Assembly: GCF_014960965.1 (NCBI RefSeq)
Contig: NZ_CP063169.1
Location: forward strand, 777,581-841,580
Length of the DNA: 64,000 bases
Direction of reading: 5' to 3'
Source: Ruania alkalisoli
GTDB taxonomy: Bacteria > Actinomycetota > Actinomycetes > Actinomycetales > Beutenbergiaceae
The position numbers were made by a program, and so were the translations under genes. This document shows, piece by piece, positions 33,966 through 43,676 of the stretch. The first letter of the stretch is position 1, and each line of letters opens with the position of its first letter. Under the pieces are notes generated by a model that saw nothing but the letters and a program-made list of their open reading frames with translations, had not been told where the DNA came from and searched no databases.

Positions 33966-35037
33966 TCAGCGGCTGGCCTGGCTCGTGACAGGCGTCCACA
34001 GCCGATCGAGGGGCATGACGTGGAGGCGGTCGGCGTAGGTGTAGGAGCGAGACCCGGTGGTGAGGACGATTCCGCCAGCGAATCGCGGACCAAGGAGATC
34101 GCGTAGCTGGGCCAGACCGCGAAAGTCGGAGCCAGGTGCGCGTTCGTTGGCCTTGACCTCGAACGCGAGGACGGTTCCGTCGTCGTACTCGACCACCACG
34201 TCGACTTCGGCACCATCGCTGGTTCTCCAGTGACCGACGGTCACCGCTTCATCGAGCCAGGACAGTTGCTTGCGGATCTCTCCGACGACGAAGGTCTCCA
34301 GCAGGTGCCCGAAGTCGGTCAGTGATGCCGGGTCAAGTCCTGCGAGCTTGTCGGGTGTGAGCCGCAGGAGCCGGGCGGCTAGGCCGGAGTCGACGACGTG
34401 GACCTTGGGTTTGGCGCTCACTCGCGAGCGCAGTGTCTTGCCCCAAGCTGGTAGTCGTACGACGAGGAAGAGGTCCTCGAGCAGCCGGAGGTGACTGTCG
34501 ACGGTGGCCCGGCTGACGCCAAGCTTGTCGGCAGTGGCGGAGAGGTTCACGAGTTGCCCGGTCTGCGCAGCGAGCAGGCCCAGCAGGTCCGTCATTGCTT
34601 GTCGTTCACGGATCCGGCTCAGTTCGAGAGCGTCCCGTTCGACCGATGCCCGGACGAAGTCGTCGAACCAGCGCGCCCGAGCCGAGCCGGAACGCCGCAC
34701 TGCCAGGGGTAGCCCCCCGGCGCAGACGCGTTCCACGTAGTCCTGGCGGACGGTCTCGGAGGTCGGGATCTGCCCGACCGCGCCGTCAGGGTCGGCCCTG
34801 AGCGCCTCGAGCAGGTTCTCCCGGACTCCGGCGACCGCCGCCAGGTTCCCGACGACCGCCTCACGCACCTCGACGTCGTCCAGGTCGAGAACCGACCCTC
34901 GGGCGTCGGCTGCGATTCTACGCAGCACCGTGGATTTACCCACCGAGCGGGCCGTGCAATGCGATCACCGGTTCCACGGCGACCAGATCAGCCAGGCGCT
35001 CGCTGAGTCTGCGTGGCACGAGCGATTCCAGAACCAT
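33966..35037 (-). pseudogene. AAA_14/DUF4143 ATPase, frameshifted in the P-loop
   Basis: The full gene would start at the ATG at 35035-35037 (MVLESLVPRRLSERLADLVA, then VIALHGP) and continue in another frame as SVGKSTVLRRIAADARGSVL. The frames join near 34947-34953, exactly in the nucleotide-binding loop; two missing bases in a GC repeat would explain it. The remaining part has DUF4143 features (VNLSATADKLGVSRATVDSH, FLVVRLPAWGKTLRSRV, HVVDSGLAARLL) and a nuclease-like end (DGAEVDVVVEYDDGTVLAFE). An internal start could still yield a protein, but without a P-loop. Such proteins are often linked to toxin-antitoxin or mobile regions; function is unknown. Confidence 0.75.
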
Positions 35038-35428
35038 GGCACGAACTCAGCAGACATGAAGCCCGATACTTAGCAAATGTGAGTCACCGTATTGAGCAAA
35101 CGTGAGCCGTTGAACGAAGCAACTATGCGAGCAGCTCGCCTTGCGACGTGGAGCAGGGGTGCCGACCGGCCAATGGCACGGGGACAACGTCGCGTAGGAA
35201 TACGGAGCCCTGCTCGACATCGACGCGGTTGAGCGCGACGGTCCGGCTCGTGCGGCGTGGCGCTTCCATGCGAACAGGTGAGAATCCGGCCAGGGAATTC
35301 GTGGAGGGGTCGGTCGCTCGGGGCCGCCGGATGAGGATCGGTTTATGACCGTTGCTTGAGCCGAACGAGACTGCCACGAAGGTTCGCGCCGGTCGGGTCG
35401 GGTCGCACTCATGTGCGGCGCGCCTCCG
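35038..35428. other. Gene-poor stretch with short direct repeats
   Basis: Open frames exist on both strands; the longest plausible one on the minus strand is 84 codons (35123-35377), with no family I recognise. Near the left end are two direct repeats (see 35072-35108). No promoter or RNA gene was recognised. It may be debris of a lost element. Confidence 0.4.
35072..35108. repeat. Two near-identical 14-base direct repeats
   Basis: AGCAAATGTGAGTC at 35072-35085 and AGCAAACGTGAGCC at 35095-35108 differ at two positions and are 23 bases apart. Subterminal repeats of this kind occur at ends of some insertion sequences, but no transposase is present nearby. Confidence 0.45.
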
Positions 35429-36147
35429 TCATGATGGACTTGACCATTGCCTTCGACGGTTTGACGACGTGCATCGCCTCGATGCCTCGTTGCGTCCGGA
35501 GACGTAGCGCCAGATCGTGTGATCGAGCGCGGTCGGTGAGACCCCGAGTATCTCGGCTGCCTGAGTCACGACGTTGGCAGCTTCGTCAGGACGAAGGTAC
35601 CCGAGGGTGGTCTCGCGGCGGATGAAGCGGAGGATCATTCGATCCGGTTTAACTCCGGGTACACCGGCGAGCATCAACATGTACCGCCACGTTATGCCGG
35701 ACCGTTGACCATGGAGGCCGAGCCAGTCTCTCTTGAGGGCCGCTAGATCCTCGGTGTCGAGGCTGCGCAACTCGTACGTCGAGGTGACGCCACGCTGGTG
35801 GAGCGTCAGTGCTGTCGACCTGACCACCTCGGCCTTGAGGATTCCGCCTCGAGTCGAAGTCAAGTGGGGTTGCCAATGGTCGAGACCCACTCATCGACCC
35901 CGCCGAGGGTCTCGAACGTGCGCAGGAGTTCCTGCGTACCGTCTCGACTCGCGTGAGGCTGACGGTACTCGTGGTAGCGATGGACTACGTTTCGTACGCC
36001 GGCCCAGCGCACTCCGGTCGAATAGATGGAGGCGACGATGCATAGCGCGAGCGAGCTCGGGTACCCCTCGGGGGCCGCCCATGTCGAGCGTTCAGGCAGA
36101 CGTCGAGTGGCCGCTTCGACTACTTGCTGTGCTGCTGAGTTGTCCAC
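35429..36147 (-). pseudogene. HhH-like protein of about 240 residues, broken by one-base deletion
   Basis: The first frame (from 36147) reads MDNSAAQQVVEAATRRLPE to VDEWVSTIGNP, then stops. The second frame continues as LTSTRGGILKAEVVRSTALT to ALDHTIWRYVS. The two join at a run of four G (35866-35869 on the + strand); one more base restores a single protein. The second half has a helix-hairpin-helix-like segment (YMLMLAGVPGVKPDRMILRF), reminiscent of DNA glycosylases, and belongs to a family of actinobacterial proteins of unknown function. It could also be a sequencing error in the homopolymer. The 220 bases upstream hold no gene. Confidence 0.7.
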
Positions 36148-36368
36148 GCCTTCTCCGTACCTCGATGTGAAACTGCAACCTGGCGGTGTGCGGTCGACAA
36201 TAGAACTAGCACCGCCACCCTCTCAGCGGATCGGAAAGTTTGGGTGTGCGTTCGGCTCGCGGGACGGCTCTGCCAGCGTGTTCAGAGTGCTCGGAGCGTG
36301 GCCACGGGTGCGAGTCGCATGTCCTTGAGTAGCGCTTGCGACCGCTCGGATTGAGCGAGCGCGGGAAG

Positions 36369-37916
36369 CTACTTTCTGGCGCGCCGGGCGGCGACAAAGA
36401 GATATGCGGCTTCACGCCGCATATTGAGCCGTGCGCCCAAGTATGGAGAGAGTGCTGTGAGCGCAGCAGGCGCCGCTACTCCTGCTCCGGCCAGCCCTCC
36501 GGTGATGCCGCCAACGACCATGGTCGCCACAGCGACGCCTCCTGGGATGACTGCCTGCCACCCGCGGTCGGTCATCGCCGTCTTCTGGAGTTTGTGGGAT
36601 GCGGCCTCGAGCTGGTTTGCCAACTCTGTGATCGCGTCGACACTGTCGCCATCGCTTCTTGCAGTCTTCAAGGAAGCTCGGACCTGGCGTCGTAGGTCAT
36701 CGACCGCATGCTCGTTCTTCAGGAGCTTTGCTAGGTCCGGGCTGCTCAGGCTGGTCAACTCTGGAATGTCAGCCCACAGAGCCGCCTGCGCTTCAGCGAT
36801 CCGCACGTCACGTTCCCTTCTGCGCAGCAATCGTGCTTCGAACAGCGATGCCGACACGTACTCGGAGCCGAAAACGTCGGCTGCAACCACCCGCTCGTGC
36901 GTTCGCTGCACGAATGCCCCAACCGCGGAGTCCTTGACCTGGTTGATCCACGGTTCGTAATTGAACTCCGGGTCGTATGGCTGGAGCATTGTCATGGTGA
37001 AGTGTCTGGTCTGCCTATCCACCGAGTCCGGATCGGTGCGAGCGTGCAGCCAGAATCTCGCCTCCTCGCGAGCCAGGTCATCGGCCGCGCGAACGAGCAG
37101 GGCCTCGCGAGCAGTCGGCCCCTCCAAGATGAGTTGCCGACGCACCCAATCAGTTAGCGCCGTCACCTTCAGATCTCTCGCAGTCAGCTCCTGCACCGTT
37201 GGTCCTCGGGCCGCCATCGCCACTCCGGGCGGAACCGGGATCGCAATACCACTGGCCAGCAGTTCAGCGTTCATGAGTTCCGATGCTGCGACCTCCTTCA
37301 GGCGCCGCATGGTGGGGTTACTGCGCACGGTGCGGAACACGTGGTCCGGGTACAGCACATGGTCAGCTAAAAGAAGTGTGCGGCCGAGAAACTGGGCGAC
37401 GTCGAGTTCCTGGTTCCACAGCATCGTCTGTCGCGGTGTCTGCTGCGCTAGTTGAGCTACTGTGCAAATGGTCGCAGCGGCGAGCTGAAGCACGGCCTCG
37501 GTGATGTCATCAGGCGGTGTGTCGTCACCAGAAGGCATGCCCGCCAACCGGCGAAGAACCTCAACGCGCAGCCCCCCGAGCTCCTCGACGCTCAACGCGT
37601 TCGCGCCGTTACCTAAAGCACCTGCCAGGTCGGCCTCCCAGTTCGTATAGGAGATCGAGCTCGGCTCCGGACCGCCCGACGGGATCGTGATGGGTGTCCC
37701 ACCAGGCATCATGTCGACCAATGCATCATCCGCCACCGACGTTGACGGACTCACAAACCTGCTGCCGTCCCGGTCCAGCGGCAGCGGCGCACCCGGCTGG
37801 GAGGGGGGCCGCTGGTTCCCGTGGCATGTCTTGTACTTGCGTTCGGAACCGCACCAGCACCGCTCATTGCGTCCGTACGGGGCCAATAGATCGATGCGTT
37901 CCACGAGAACGATCAT
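36369..37916 (-). CDS. SEC-C motif protein with hydrophobic C-terminus, unknown function
   Basis: 515 residues. A SEC-C zinc motif lies at the N-terminus (residues 14-33: YGRNERCWCGSERKYKTCHG; ligands C20, C22, C31, H32). A helical region of about 350 residues follows, with no recognised domain, including VRRQLILEGPTAREALLVRA and two charged coiled segments. Near the end a Gly/Ala-rich hydrophobic stretch (about 455-490: IPGGVAVATMVVGGITGGLA) could insert into a membrane. SEC-C modules bind zinc and occur in SecA and in many accessory proteins, some near defence genes. It is flanked by broken genes in the island. Function is unknown. Confidence 0.75.
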   Translation of the reverse strand: MIVLVERIDLLAPYGRNERCWCGSERKYKTCHGNQRPPSQPGAPLPLDRDGSRFVSPSTSVADDALVDMMPGGTPITIPSGGPEPSSISYTNWEADLAGALGNGANALSVEELGGLRVEVLRRLAGMPSGDDTPPDDITEAVLQLAAATICTVAQLAQQTPRQTMLWNQELDVAQFLGRTLLLADHVLYPDHVFRTVRSNPTMRRLKEVAASELMNAELLASGIAIPVPPGVAMAARGPTVQELTARDLKVTALTDWVRRQLILEGPTAREALLVRAADDLAREEARFWLHARTDPDSVDRQTRHFTMTMLQPYDPEFNYEPWINQVKDSAVGAFVQRTHERVVAADVFGSEYVSASLFEARLLRRRERDVRIAEAQAALWADIPELTSLSSPDLAKLLKNEHAVDDLRRQVRASLKTARSDGDSVDAITELANQLEAASHKLQKTAMTDRGWQAVIPGGVAVATMVVGGITGGLAGAGVAAPAALTALSPYLGARLNMRREAAYLFVAARRARK

Positions 37917-38404
37917 CTCGCAACCGGCCGCGTTCGGGGCGGATCAGGTTCACCGTAGCGTGGGACGGCGGCATACCAATCGGCAAGTGGCATAGCACTG
38001 GAGCCGTTCTGAGCGGTATGCAGCGACGTCGAATCGTCCTCCAACGTCCTCTGGCAGGGTTCTAATGTGCGGCCGTTCAGGCGATCACTTGGAGGGTGCC
38101 CGACGACCGCGCTCCACGAGCTCGTCATGCGAGCCGGCTGCTGCAGGCCGAGCCCAAACTCGGTCGCCCCTGCGCGCGGGCAGAGACCGGAGATCCGGTT
38201 CGTCTCCTTGCACGGTGGAGGATCGGGTCGAATAACAACATCGCAGGGCCGGTCGCATGGTCCATGCATGCAGCGTTCGAGGGAGGCGTAATTCCGGCGC
38301 GCGAGCGGTCACGTCCCACCGCCACGAGATCCGACATGTTCAAGCGCCGTCGTGGCGGGGCCTCGCCCCAACATGAGGCGCCAGGTGGTAGGGATTGCGC
38401 ACCG
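37917..38404. other. Intergenic stretch without recognised gene
   Basis: 488 bases between two minus-strand genes. Short open frames exist in several directions, but none gives a convincing protein, ribosome site or family. It should contain the promoter of the SEC-C gene near 37920-38000, which I could not place with confidence. Confidence 0.4.
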
Positions 38405-39097
38405 TCAGTCCATGCCGCTTCGCGGCCGCCGGACCTCGGGTGGCGTCACTCGGACCAACAGGTCCTTGTCCGGCTGCCAGGAGTTCAACTCTCCCTCAAT
38501 GGGAGTGGCCCGCACCACGAGAATGAGGTCGAGCTCCTCGCTGAGGAACGGCGTCGTCTGTACTCGCGGAGCAACGCCGTCCTTGAGGAAGACTCCTGGC
38601 CAAGGCGGGTAGGCCCCCGACGGTGTCAGCGAGAAGTCGACATACCAACGCCTGTTCCAGTGCGATTCAGGTATGTCGAGAATGTGTGCGGAGACGCCAC
38701 CTCGTCCAGGATTCCGCGGATACGGATGGCGCTTGCCGAGAACCGCCGTATACATGGCTGCGAAGAGAGTTGGCTCGCGAAAGTCTGTGATCGGCCCGAC
38801 ATAGGTGTCGCGCAATACCTGCGAACCGTTACCGTCCGATGTCACATGGGTGACTCCCGACGCATGGAAGCTTGTCTTCGCGGATGCCCGTGGAAAGCGC
38901 CCGAAGTCTGCCGGCACCGTAATGGCAGTCGGCTGTCCCGGCACTATGCGTGTGCTCGGCAAATCGGGGGTTGGATGTGGAATGCCCCAGTAGAAGTTGG
39001 TGCCGCGCAACTCAATCCAGATTACGTAGCACATCGACTGAGTGGTCGCGTTGCGCAGGAAGATTCGTCCGCGCAGCCGTTTCCCCACCTCCGGCAT
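38405..39097 (-). CDS. Hypothetical protein, 230 residues
   Basis: The protein begins MPEVGKRLRGRIFLRNATTQ and is mostly beta-type sequence, with aromatic pairs (CYVIWIELRGTNFYWGIPHP, HWNRRWYVDFSLTPSGAYPP). No signal peptide or membrane helix. A longer frame on the opposite strand (38096-39160) has the low-complexity, Arg-rich look of an antisense shadow and was not accepted. I do not recognise a family. It is divergent from the KAP NTPase gene with 195 bases between, so both may share a control region. Confidence 0.55.
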   Translation of the reverse strand: MPEVGKRLRGRIFLRNATTQSMCYVIWIELRGTNFYWGIPHPTPDLPSTRIVPGQPTAITVPADFGRFPRASAKTSFHASGVTHVTSDGNGSQVLRDTYVGPITDFREPTLFAAMYTAVLGKRHPYPRNPGRGGVSAHILDIPESHWNRRWYVDFSLTPSGAYPPWPGVFLKDGVAPRVQTTPFLSEELDLILVVRATPIEGELNSWQPDKDLLVRVTPPEVRRPRSGMD

Positions 39098-39292
39098 GCG
39101 CCCATCCTACCCCAGGCTGGCATCGGGGCCGGCTCGGTGCTGTGCATGCGGCGCAACTGACAACCCGCGTCGATCGCGGCGAAAGGACGCGGGCCCACGA
39201 GCGGGCTCGCTCGTTCATGCGACCGCTCTCAGTGCTCCAGCGTCGACGACGATGCACGGGGAAGTGTCTGGCCATCATGCGAGGGTGTTGCC

Positions 39293-41365
39293 ATGGCGAA
39301 CGTGGGGGACAACCCGATCCGGAAAGCTGAACAGGATCTGCTCAAGCGGGCCTCTGGTGCGATCACCATCGCCGACGGCATCCGTGATGTCGACGCATCG
39401 GAGGGATACGTCGTCGCTGTCGTCGGCCCGTGGGGCTCGGGAAAGACCTCCATCGTCAACCTAGTCATGGAGGCACTTGCCAAGGACCCGACGTATCCCG
39501 TCATCGAGTTCAACCCGTGGGTGTTCTCCGGCTCGGACGAGCTGGTCCAGGTCTTCTTCCGCGAACTGGCTGCCCAGATGCGACTCAAGGGCGACCGCCT
39601 CGCCAAGATTGCCGAATCGGTCGACAGCTACGGCGAACTGTTCGAGCCGATCGCGGCGCTCCCGTTCATCGGCGCATGGTTCGCCAGGTTCCGGGGCGCG
39701 GCCAAAGCGCTCCACGAGTTTCAGGAGCGCAGGAAGGGCAGCGTCACAGAACAGCGCAACAAGCTGTCGGCAGAGCTTGCCAAGTTGCCGCAGCCGATCG
39801 TGGTCGTCGTTGACGATATCGACCGGCTCGAGTCCACCGAGATCCGCGACATCTTCAAGCTCGTGCGGCTCACGGCGAGCTTCCCGAACATCATCTACGT
39901 CCTCGCCTTCGACAGGCAGCGCGTGGAAGCCGCCCTCACGCAGTCCGGGTTCGACGGCCGGGCATACCTGGAAAAGATCGTTCAGCTCGGCTTTGACGTG
40001 CCGCCGGTGCCGGCGTCGGTACTTCTGCGGCTCCTTGGTGAGTCGCTGCAGGCCGCGGTCGAGGACCTGGGTGCGCTGGAACGGTTCAATGAGTCGGCCT
40101 GGCCCGACGTACTGGTCGAGATCATCCGCCCGTTGGTCTCGAACATGCGTGACATTAGCCGGTACAGCGCAGCCGTGCGGGCGACCACCCGCACCCTTGG
40201 GACGCAGGTCGAGCTTGTGGACATCATGGGCTTGGAGGCCCTCAGGGTCTTCCGACCCGACGTCTTTGACAAGCTCGTCGCAGCCCGCGAAGGCCTCACC
40301 ACCCCTACGGCGGACTTCGCCGCGCGCAGTGAAGACCCGAACCTGAAGTCGCAAATCGAACAGCTCCTGGAAGCAGGAGCCGACATGCCTGATGTCGTCC
40401 GCGCGGTCGTGTCCAGGCTGTTCCCGGCTGCCCGCCGGCACATCGGCGACGGCAACTATGGAAGCTCGTGGCAGGCGGGGTGGCTTCGCAGCCGCCGTGT
40501 CGCCCACCCGGACGTTCTTGCCGTGTACCTGGAGAAGGTTAGCAACGAGACGCTTGAAGCATTCGGGAACGCTGAGCGTGCCTTCGAAGTCCTCGTCGAC
40601 GAGGACGCACTCAACACACTGCTGCGTGCCATCAACCTCGAGGAGCTCGAAGACGTCATCAGCGCGCTCGAGGCGTTCGAGACCGAGTTCCCGGCTGACG
40701 CTGCGGTACCCGCATCTCGGGTGCTGCTCAACCTCCTTCCCGACCTACCGCAACGCCCGCGCGGGATGATGAGCTTTATCGACGAGCGACTAGTCGTCGT
40801 CAGGGTGATCCTTCGGCTCCTGCGCCGCCTGGACTCCCCGGAACAGGTGATGGACGCTGTTGGGCGCATCCTGGCCGCCGTCGGGTCGTTCTCGTCCCGG
40901 TTCGAGCTCGTCACCATCGTCGGCCACCGCGAAAACGCCGGGCACAAGCTGGTATCCAAAGACGACGCCAGGATTCTCGAGCTGCAACTGCGGGAACAGA
41001 TCGAAACGGCGGACTCAGCTGACCTCGCCAAAGAGCGCGGACCGTTGGCGCTGCTCTACCACCAGAAGACCGTCGGAGACTCCGGAAAGCCCGTCACCGT
41101 CGACGCCTCAGACCTGCTGCTCGGCCGGGCACTCCTGCTCGACTCCCAATCGACCGTGCGGAGCCAGACCGTCGACAGCCGCTCCGTGCGCCGCACCGTT
41201 CGCCTCAACTGGACCATCCTCACGGACGTCTTCGACGGTGAGGACAACCTGCGCCGTGCCGTCGACGCTCTCCGGCCGCACGCTGAAGAGGGGCTTGCCG
41301 ACGTCATCGATCTTGCCGACAGATACCTAACTGGTTGGCGCCCATCGGAGTGGGGAGACGACTAG
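39293..41365 (+). CDS. KAP-family P-loop NTPase
   Basis: 690 residues. Walker A is VVGPWGSGKTS (residues 44-53). The KAP-typical aromatic motif FNPWVFSGSDEL follows at about 73-84. A hydrophobic insert (PIAALPFIGAWFARFRGAAK, about 115-135) may touch the membrane. Walker B is PIVVVVDDIDRLESTEIRDI (about 170-190), then FPNIIYVLAFDRQRVEAAL. The C-terminal 350 residues are helical and unrecognised. KAP NTPases (named after Kidins220/ARMS and PifA) include PifA, which excludes phage T7, and many are found in defence islands. Here it heads a + strand series with a broken PIN-like gene, an AbiTii gene and a broken DUF4238-like gene. A sensor or trigger role is inferred. Confidence 0.88.
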   Translation: MANVGDNPIRKAEQDLLKRASGAITIADGIRDVDASEGYVVAVVGPWGSGKTSIVNLVMEALAKDPTYPVIEFNPWVFSGSDELVQVFFRELAAQMRLKGDRLAKIAESVDSYGELFEPIAALPFIGAWFARFRGAAKALHEFQERRKGSVTEQRNKLSAELAKLPQPIVVVVDDIDRLESTEIRDIFKLVRLTASFPNIIYVLAFDRQRVEAALTQSGFDGRAYLEKIVQLGFDVPPVPASVLLRLLGESLQAAVEDLGALERFNESAWPDVLVEIIRPLVSNMRDISRYSAAVRATTRTLGTQVELVDIMGLEALRVFRPDVFDKLVAAREGLTTPTADFAARSEDPNLKSQIEQLLEAGADMPDVVRAVVSRLFPAARRHIGDGNYGSSWQAGWLRSRRVAHPDVLAVYLEKVSNETLEAFGNAERAFEVLVDEDALNTLLRAINLEELEDVISALEAFETEFPADAAVPASRVLLNLLPDLPQRPRGMMSFIDERLVVVRVILRLLRRLDSPEQVMDAVGRILAAVGSFSSRFELVTIVGHRENAGHKLVSKDDARILELQLREQIETADSADLAKERGPLALLYHQKTVGDSGKPVTVDASDLLLGRALLLDSQSTVRSQTVDSRSVRRTVRLNWTILTDVFDGEDNLRRAVDALRPHAEEGLADVIDLADRYLTGWRPSEWGDD

Positions 41366-41563
41366 ATACAACTCTCGCAATACCGTGACAACTCCGGCGC
41401 AGGCCGCAAGTCCGGCCTCAGGTCATAGCGGGATTGACGCATCCATTTCGATCGTAAGTGCGACCGGCTACCGGCGAGCGGGCCGCTGCGGCAGCAAATT
41501 GGTTGCGTTCTGTCGGTGGCCCCCGGGAGAGACTGGAGGCCGGTTCGAGAGAGGTGAACACTG

Positions 41564-42625
41564 GTGCAGGTCGCGTTGATGGCTCCGATGAGCGAGGAGC
41601 TGGTCTGGGCCAACGTCATGCGCCCAGAGGCCCCGTTGGTGTATCTCGACCTCAACACGATCATCTATATCGCGAAGGCGCTGCGCGGGGACAGGAACGT
41701 GCCTACCGGATACGGGGAGTGTACGAGTCCGTTCTGCGGGCTAAGTCAGAGCAGCGTGCGGTGTTCCCGCTCGGCGGCCCGCACCTGTGGGAGGTCGCCA
41801 AGATAGCCGACCCGAAGGAGCGCCGACGCCTGGCCGAGGTCATGGAAGAGTTCTCGGACTTCAACTACCTCCCTGGCAGACGCACCGTCGCCGAGCTGGA
41901 GTTCGCCGCCGGCATCGCGAGGGTGATGGGCGAGCAGCCTCGCCTGGAGGCCATCTCGTTACTGCGTCCGACCTTCGGCCATGTATTCGGCATGTAGGCG
42001 GAATGAAGATCGTTGACGCCGACGGCCGCGACAGTTCCGCGGCTGTCCTGGGCGGGGATGACCGACGACGACTACTTCGCCCTCCGCCAACGCATGGCGT
42101 CGAGGTCGAGCGGCAACGGCTGCGAGGCCCCTCCGACGAGGAGCTGCTCGAACTCCGTAAGGACCCCAATTACCGGCCTGCGGTCGCCATCGCGAGCCAC
42201 CAGAGCCGGGTCGAATGGGAAATCGACGCTCAGCGAGTCCTGAACAATGACCCGAAGTGGCGCCGCGGGCGGCTGCGCGACTTCGTCGCTGCCCGGGAGT
42301 TCGTGCACGAGTGGAACGACATGCTAGCCCGAATGCGGGTAGAGGGAGTCCGGTCGGGCTTGCCGGCCTTCGAGCCCGGCCAGGACAAGTTCCGTTCGTT
42401 CCTCAGTTCGATGCCCCACACCCAGGTGGCCGTCAGTATCAAGACGCAGAAGTACAAGAACCCGCGCCACACCTGGACGCCCAACGGCATCAGCGACATC
42501 GACGCCATGTCCGTGGCGTACGCCTACTGCGAGGCGGTCTTCCCGACAAGGCCATCCGTCACGCGCTGCTGAACTCCAAGGAACTCAGGTCAATGGGCAC
42601 GTTCGTCGCGCGCCGGACTGGATAG
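41564..42625 (+). pseudogene. PIN-like protein gene with several frameshifts
   Basis: A GTG at 41564 after GAGAGAGGTGAAC opens the protein MQVALMAPMSEELVWANVMR, PLVYLDLNTIIYIAKAL. The coherent sequence then moves through at least four frame changes: near 41717 (to VYESVLRAKSEQRAVFPLGG), near 41990, near 42040-42105 (AGMTDDDYFALRQRMA, then VERQRLRGPSDEELLELRKD), and near 42545 (DKAIRHALLNSKELRSMGTF). The first Asp in LDLNTIIYIAK and the NGISDIDAMSVAYAYCEA segment look like the acidic positions of PIN-like nucleases; that call is tentative. The gene is almost certainly dead in this strain. Confidence 0.65.
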
Positions 42626-42732
42626 CTGACAGACTGGCTCGACGCGCTGCCGGCTATCGTCGGACCGACATTCCTAGTTCCACACCCGCCCAAGAACCAA
42701 GTTGTGTCCCGGGCTCCGGCCAGAATGAAGAC

Positions 42733-43650
42733 GTGACCACCTCTCTCGAACTCGCCATCAACGCACTCAGTGAGCCCAGCACCTCGACGGCAGACGCGTT
42801 CCGCACCCTGCTCGTGGTGTCCCGTCGCATCGACGCTCCCAACCTGAGCGACTGGCTGAACGCCGAGCTGAACGGATACCCGCTGGAGTCTGAAGTCCCT
42901 GACTACCGGTCGGCGAAGGCGTTGCCGATCGAGCTGCATTTTGACGGGCCCATGCGGAGTTCGACCAAGATGCACCTCTCACCCGGCGACCTCCCGGCCG
43001 AGCTGGGAGCCAGCCTGGCTAGTTACGCCCTTCGGGACCCCATCGCGGAGCTTGAGGCACTGGCAGCGGGCGACCGGAATCCCCATATGCCGCTACCGGC
43101 AATGTGGGTCGAGCTCTATCGACACTTCATCGAACAGGACAAGGTGCCGCGGCCGACCATGATGATTCTGAACAGGGCCGCGCTTACCATTCCGTCGACG
43201 CACTTGCGCGGAACCATCGATCGCGTCAAGACAGCAGCCCTCGACCTTGCCCTGAAACTGGAGGACGTCGCTCCCGAGGCAGGGAGCCCGGGTGGGCCGA
43301 AGGTCGACGAGGTTCCGCAACTGGCTCAGACCGTGAACGTCTACCTCACCCAGATCCACGGAGGCGGCGCGACGGTCGCGGTCGGTGCCGGCGCTCAGGC
43401 CGTCACAGTCAACGTCGGCGACTTGGAGGCCGTCTTGGCGCACGCGACCAGCTTCCTTGCAGCCTCCGAGGTCGAGGATCTCCGCCGAGCGCTCGCAGAC
43501 GACGGCGACGAGCCTGGCGAGAATACCCGCACATTCCTTCAGCGAGTAAGAACCGGCGGCGCCGCTCTTGCCGTTGGCGTCGCATCATCAGGCGCCTACG
43601 AGGGACTCCTGGCGCTGCTGCAGCAAGCCTTTCCCGGATTCATGAGCTGA
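42733..43650 (+). CDS. AbiTii-domain abortive infection protein
   Basis: 305 residues, intact; GTG start (complete protein MTTSLELAINALSEPSTSTA). The N-terminal 190 residues fit AbiTii: RTLLVVSRRIDAPNLSDWLN, ELNGYPLESEVPDYR, and an LHFDGPMR strand. The C-terminal part has the beta-rich VNVYLTQIHGGGATVAVGAG segment, then GDLEAVLAHATSFLAASEVE and a closing hydrophobic helix (GGAALAVGVASSGAYEGLLA), as I recall for AbiTii proteins of defence islands. AbiTii is part of the AbiT abortive-infection system, where the cell stops growth on phage infection. It is the second intact gene in the + strand series headed by the KAP NTPase. The effector mechanism is not known. Confidence 0.78.
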   Translation: MTTSLELAINALSEPSTSTADAFRTLLVVSRRIDAPNLSDWLNAELNGYPLESEVPDYRSAKALPIELHFDGPMRSSTKMHLSPGDLPAELGASLASYALRDPIAELEALAAGDRNPHMPLPAMWVELYRHFIEQDKVPRPTMMILNRAALTIPSTHLRGTIDRVKTAALDLALKLEDVAPEAGSPGGPKVDEVPQLAQTVNVYLTQIHGGGATVAVGAGAQAVTVNVGDLEAVLAHATSFLAASEVEDLRRALADDGDEPGENTRTFLQRVRTGGAALAVGVASSGAYEGLLALLQQAFPGFMS

Positions 43651-43676
43651 CGGGTCACCCGCCTGACTGAGGACCC

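Noticed and set aside
38096-39160. Long + strand open frame over the 230-residue minus-strand gene
   Set aside because: The translation is Arg-rich and without structure-like pattern, while the opposite strand gives a coherent beta-rich protein. Treated as an antisense shadow.
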